Origin: Dipetalonema caudispina
Lineage: Eukaryota; Nematoda; Chromadorea; Rhabditida; Onchocercidae
Assembly (NCBI GenBank): GCA_013365325.1
Contig: JABVXV010000002.1
Location: 558,001-622,000, forward strand
Length of the DNA: 64,000 nucleotides
Direction of reading: 5' to 3'
In this document: positions 63,368 through 64,000 of the stretch, piece by piece
Position numbering within the stretch: the stretch's first letter is position 1
How the letters are laid out: each line of letters opens with the position of its first letter
Made by a program: the position numbers and the translations under genes
The notes under the pieces: model-generated
Databases searched by the model: none
Told to the model about the DNA's origin: nothing
What the model saw: the letters and a program-made list of their open reading frames with translations, nothing else

Positions 63368-64000
63368 TCAAGAAGATGTCATCAGGAAATGCATAGTGTA
63401 ATGAAAAATCAACACAAAGATCGGAAGGAATGTGTTCCATGCGGGAGTAACAGCGATCGACAGGATATGGTCCATATTGGCATAATTGCATAGTGAACCC
63501 GCACATGAGCACATTGTCACCTGGAAATTATAAGTAAGTAATCCTTAAGGCAGTAATCTATCCTCATCACTTCCGTTCCCATATATACTTTTAGTTTTTA
63601 GTTAATAGCTAGTAAGATGACCACTGTCAAATCAACAATTTTGAGACATCCTCGATCGTTTCCTGCCCATCGTTTAATTAAACTCAAAATAAACCTTTGA
63701 ATGATGTTCATGATACCGTTAAGGTCATGCTATCTCATTCATTCACTGCTTTATGCAACATTATCATTTATTGATAGCTCAATCGATACTATATAATCAA
63801 ATTCTAAAATGTATACGAGGTCAGTTTGTGGAGTGAGTGCCACGAGTTGAAGTAAACGTCGATCGGTTGTACGGCACTCTGATTTGTCACTTAATGCATC
63901 ACGGACATCCTCGTCGAGACCAAATAACAGAAATCGGTTCACGCAACCACGCATCACTGCATGCGTTGAAACTGCAAGTTGTAGCAGTTGCATTTGCGAA
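63368..64000 (-). CDS. Ly6/three-finger-like, probably GPI-anchored protein (C-terminal part)
   Basis: Two last exons on the minus strand: 64000-63817 (continuing beyond the window) and 63520-63368, joined in phase (donor CTC|GTATAC, acceptor TTTCCAG). The sequence reads MRGCVNRFLLFG, then SECRTTDR, then TPQTDLVTMCSCAGSLCN. This fits the end of a three-finger domain, where CxC and a final CN pair close the fold, as in the nematode ODR-2/HOT and Quiver-like Ly6 proteins. After the Cys core a hydrophobic tail (WNTFLPIFVLIFHYTMHFLM) runs nearly to the stop, as expected of a GPI-attachment signal, placing the mature protein on the cell surface. A different frame of the same exon is open for 95 codons but lacks this logic. 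The N-terminal part is not in the window. Confidence 0.62.

Noticed and set aside
63225..63512. 95-codon ORF on the minus strand
   Set aside because: A shadow frame of the Ly6-like terminal exon; it neither starts at an ATG nor joins the upstream exon in phase.
1..64000. CRISPR arrays, bacterial operons, prophage or insertion sequences
   Set aside because: Spliced genes throughout and no direct-repeat/spacer arrays or transposase genes were seen; the DNA is eukaryotic.

Overview
The window is nuclear DNA of an intron-rich, AT-rich nematode. The exons are short and use GT/GC donors with T-rich xAG acceptors. One small gene has a trans-splice-like acceptor one base before its ATG, and several products match animal, and especially nematode, families. 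Moderate intron sizes and homopolymer-rich introns would fit a spirurid/filarial-type clade III nematode, but that placement is inference. Exon models below were built by hand by joining reading frames at splice sites with phase checks and by comparing translations with remembered family sequences. No search was run.

Layout. 1-911 (+) is the 3' end of an unrecognised gene. 1871-4968 (+) is ALG1, the first mannosyltransferase of lipid-linked oligosaccharide synthesis. 6174-7450 (+) is a small single-pass membrane protein. 7451-10277 has no firm gene. 10278-17384 (-) is EIF5B, the subunit-joining GTPase, with 24 exons. 17385-31340 is a 14-kb gene-poor tract with simple repeats and a few weak coding-like stretches. 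31341-45580 (-) is PI4KA, the plasma-membrane PI 4-kinase. It starts about 1 kb from, and diverges from, a + strand NYN-domain ribonuclease (46622-51788). A 57-codon ORF with one in-frame TAG lies at 52121-52294.

The right end is denser. On the minus strand, in transcription order, lie a small protein (60582-59832), a MATH-BTB cullin-3 adaptor like BATH-42 (59327-56985), and a SKICH-type inositol 5-phosphatase like CIL-1 (from about 55843 to 53791). As I remember it, bath-42 and cil-1 are also neighbours in C. elegans, so this may be conserved microsynteny and possibly an operon. A 64-residue spliced gene (61083-61430, +) converges on a Lys/Glu-rich membrane protein (62755-61466, -). The window ends inside a Ly6-like, probably GPI-anchored protein (64000-63368, -).

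The genes are mostly unrelated housekeeping functions: N-glycosylation, translation initiation, phosphoinositide turnover, ubiquitin ligation and RNA decay. PI4KA and the 5-phosphatase act at opposite ends of the PI4P/PI(4,5)P2 pathway but are 8 kb apart. The points most worth a second look are the small spliced genes between the large ones, the TAG-interrupted ORF, four GC-AG introns, a cloverleaf-like foldback in a PI4KA intron, and the nematode additions to ALG1.
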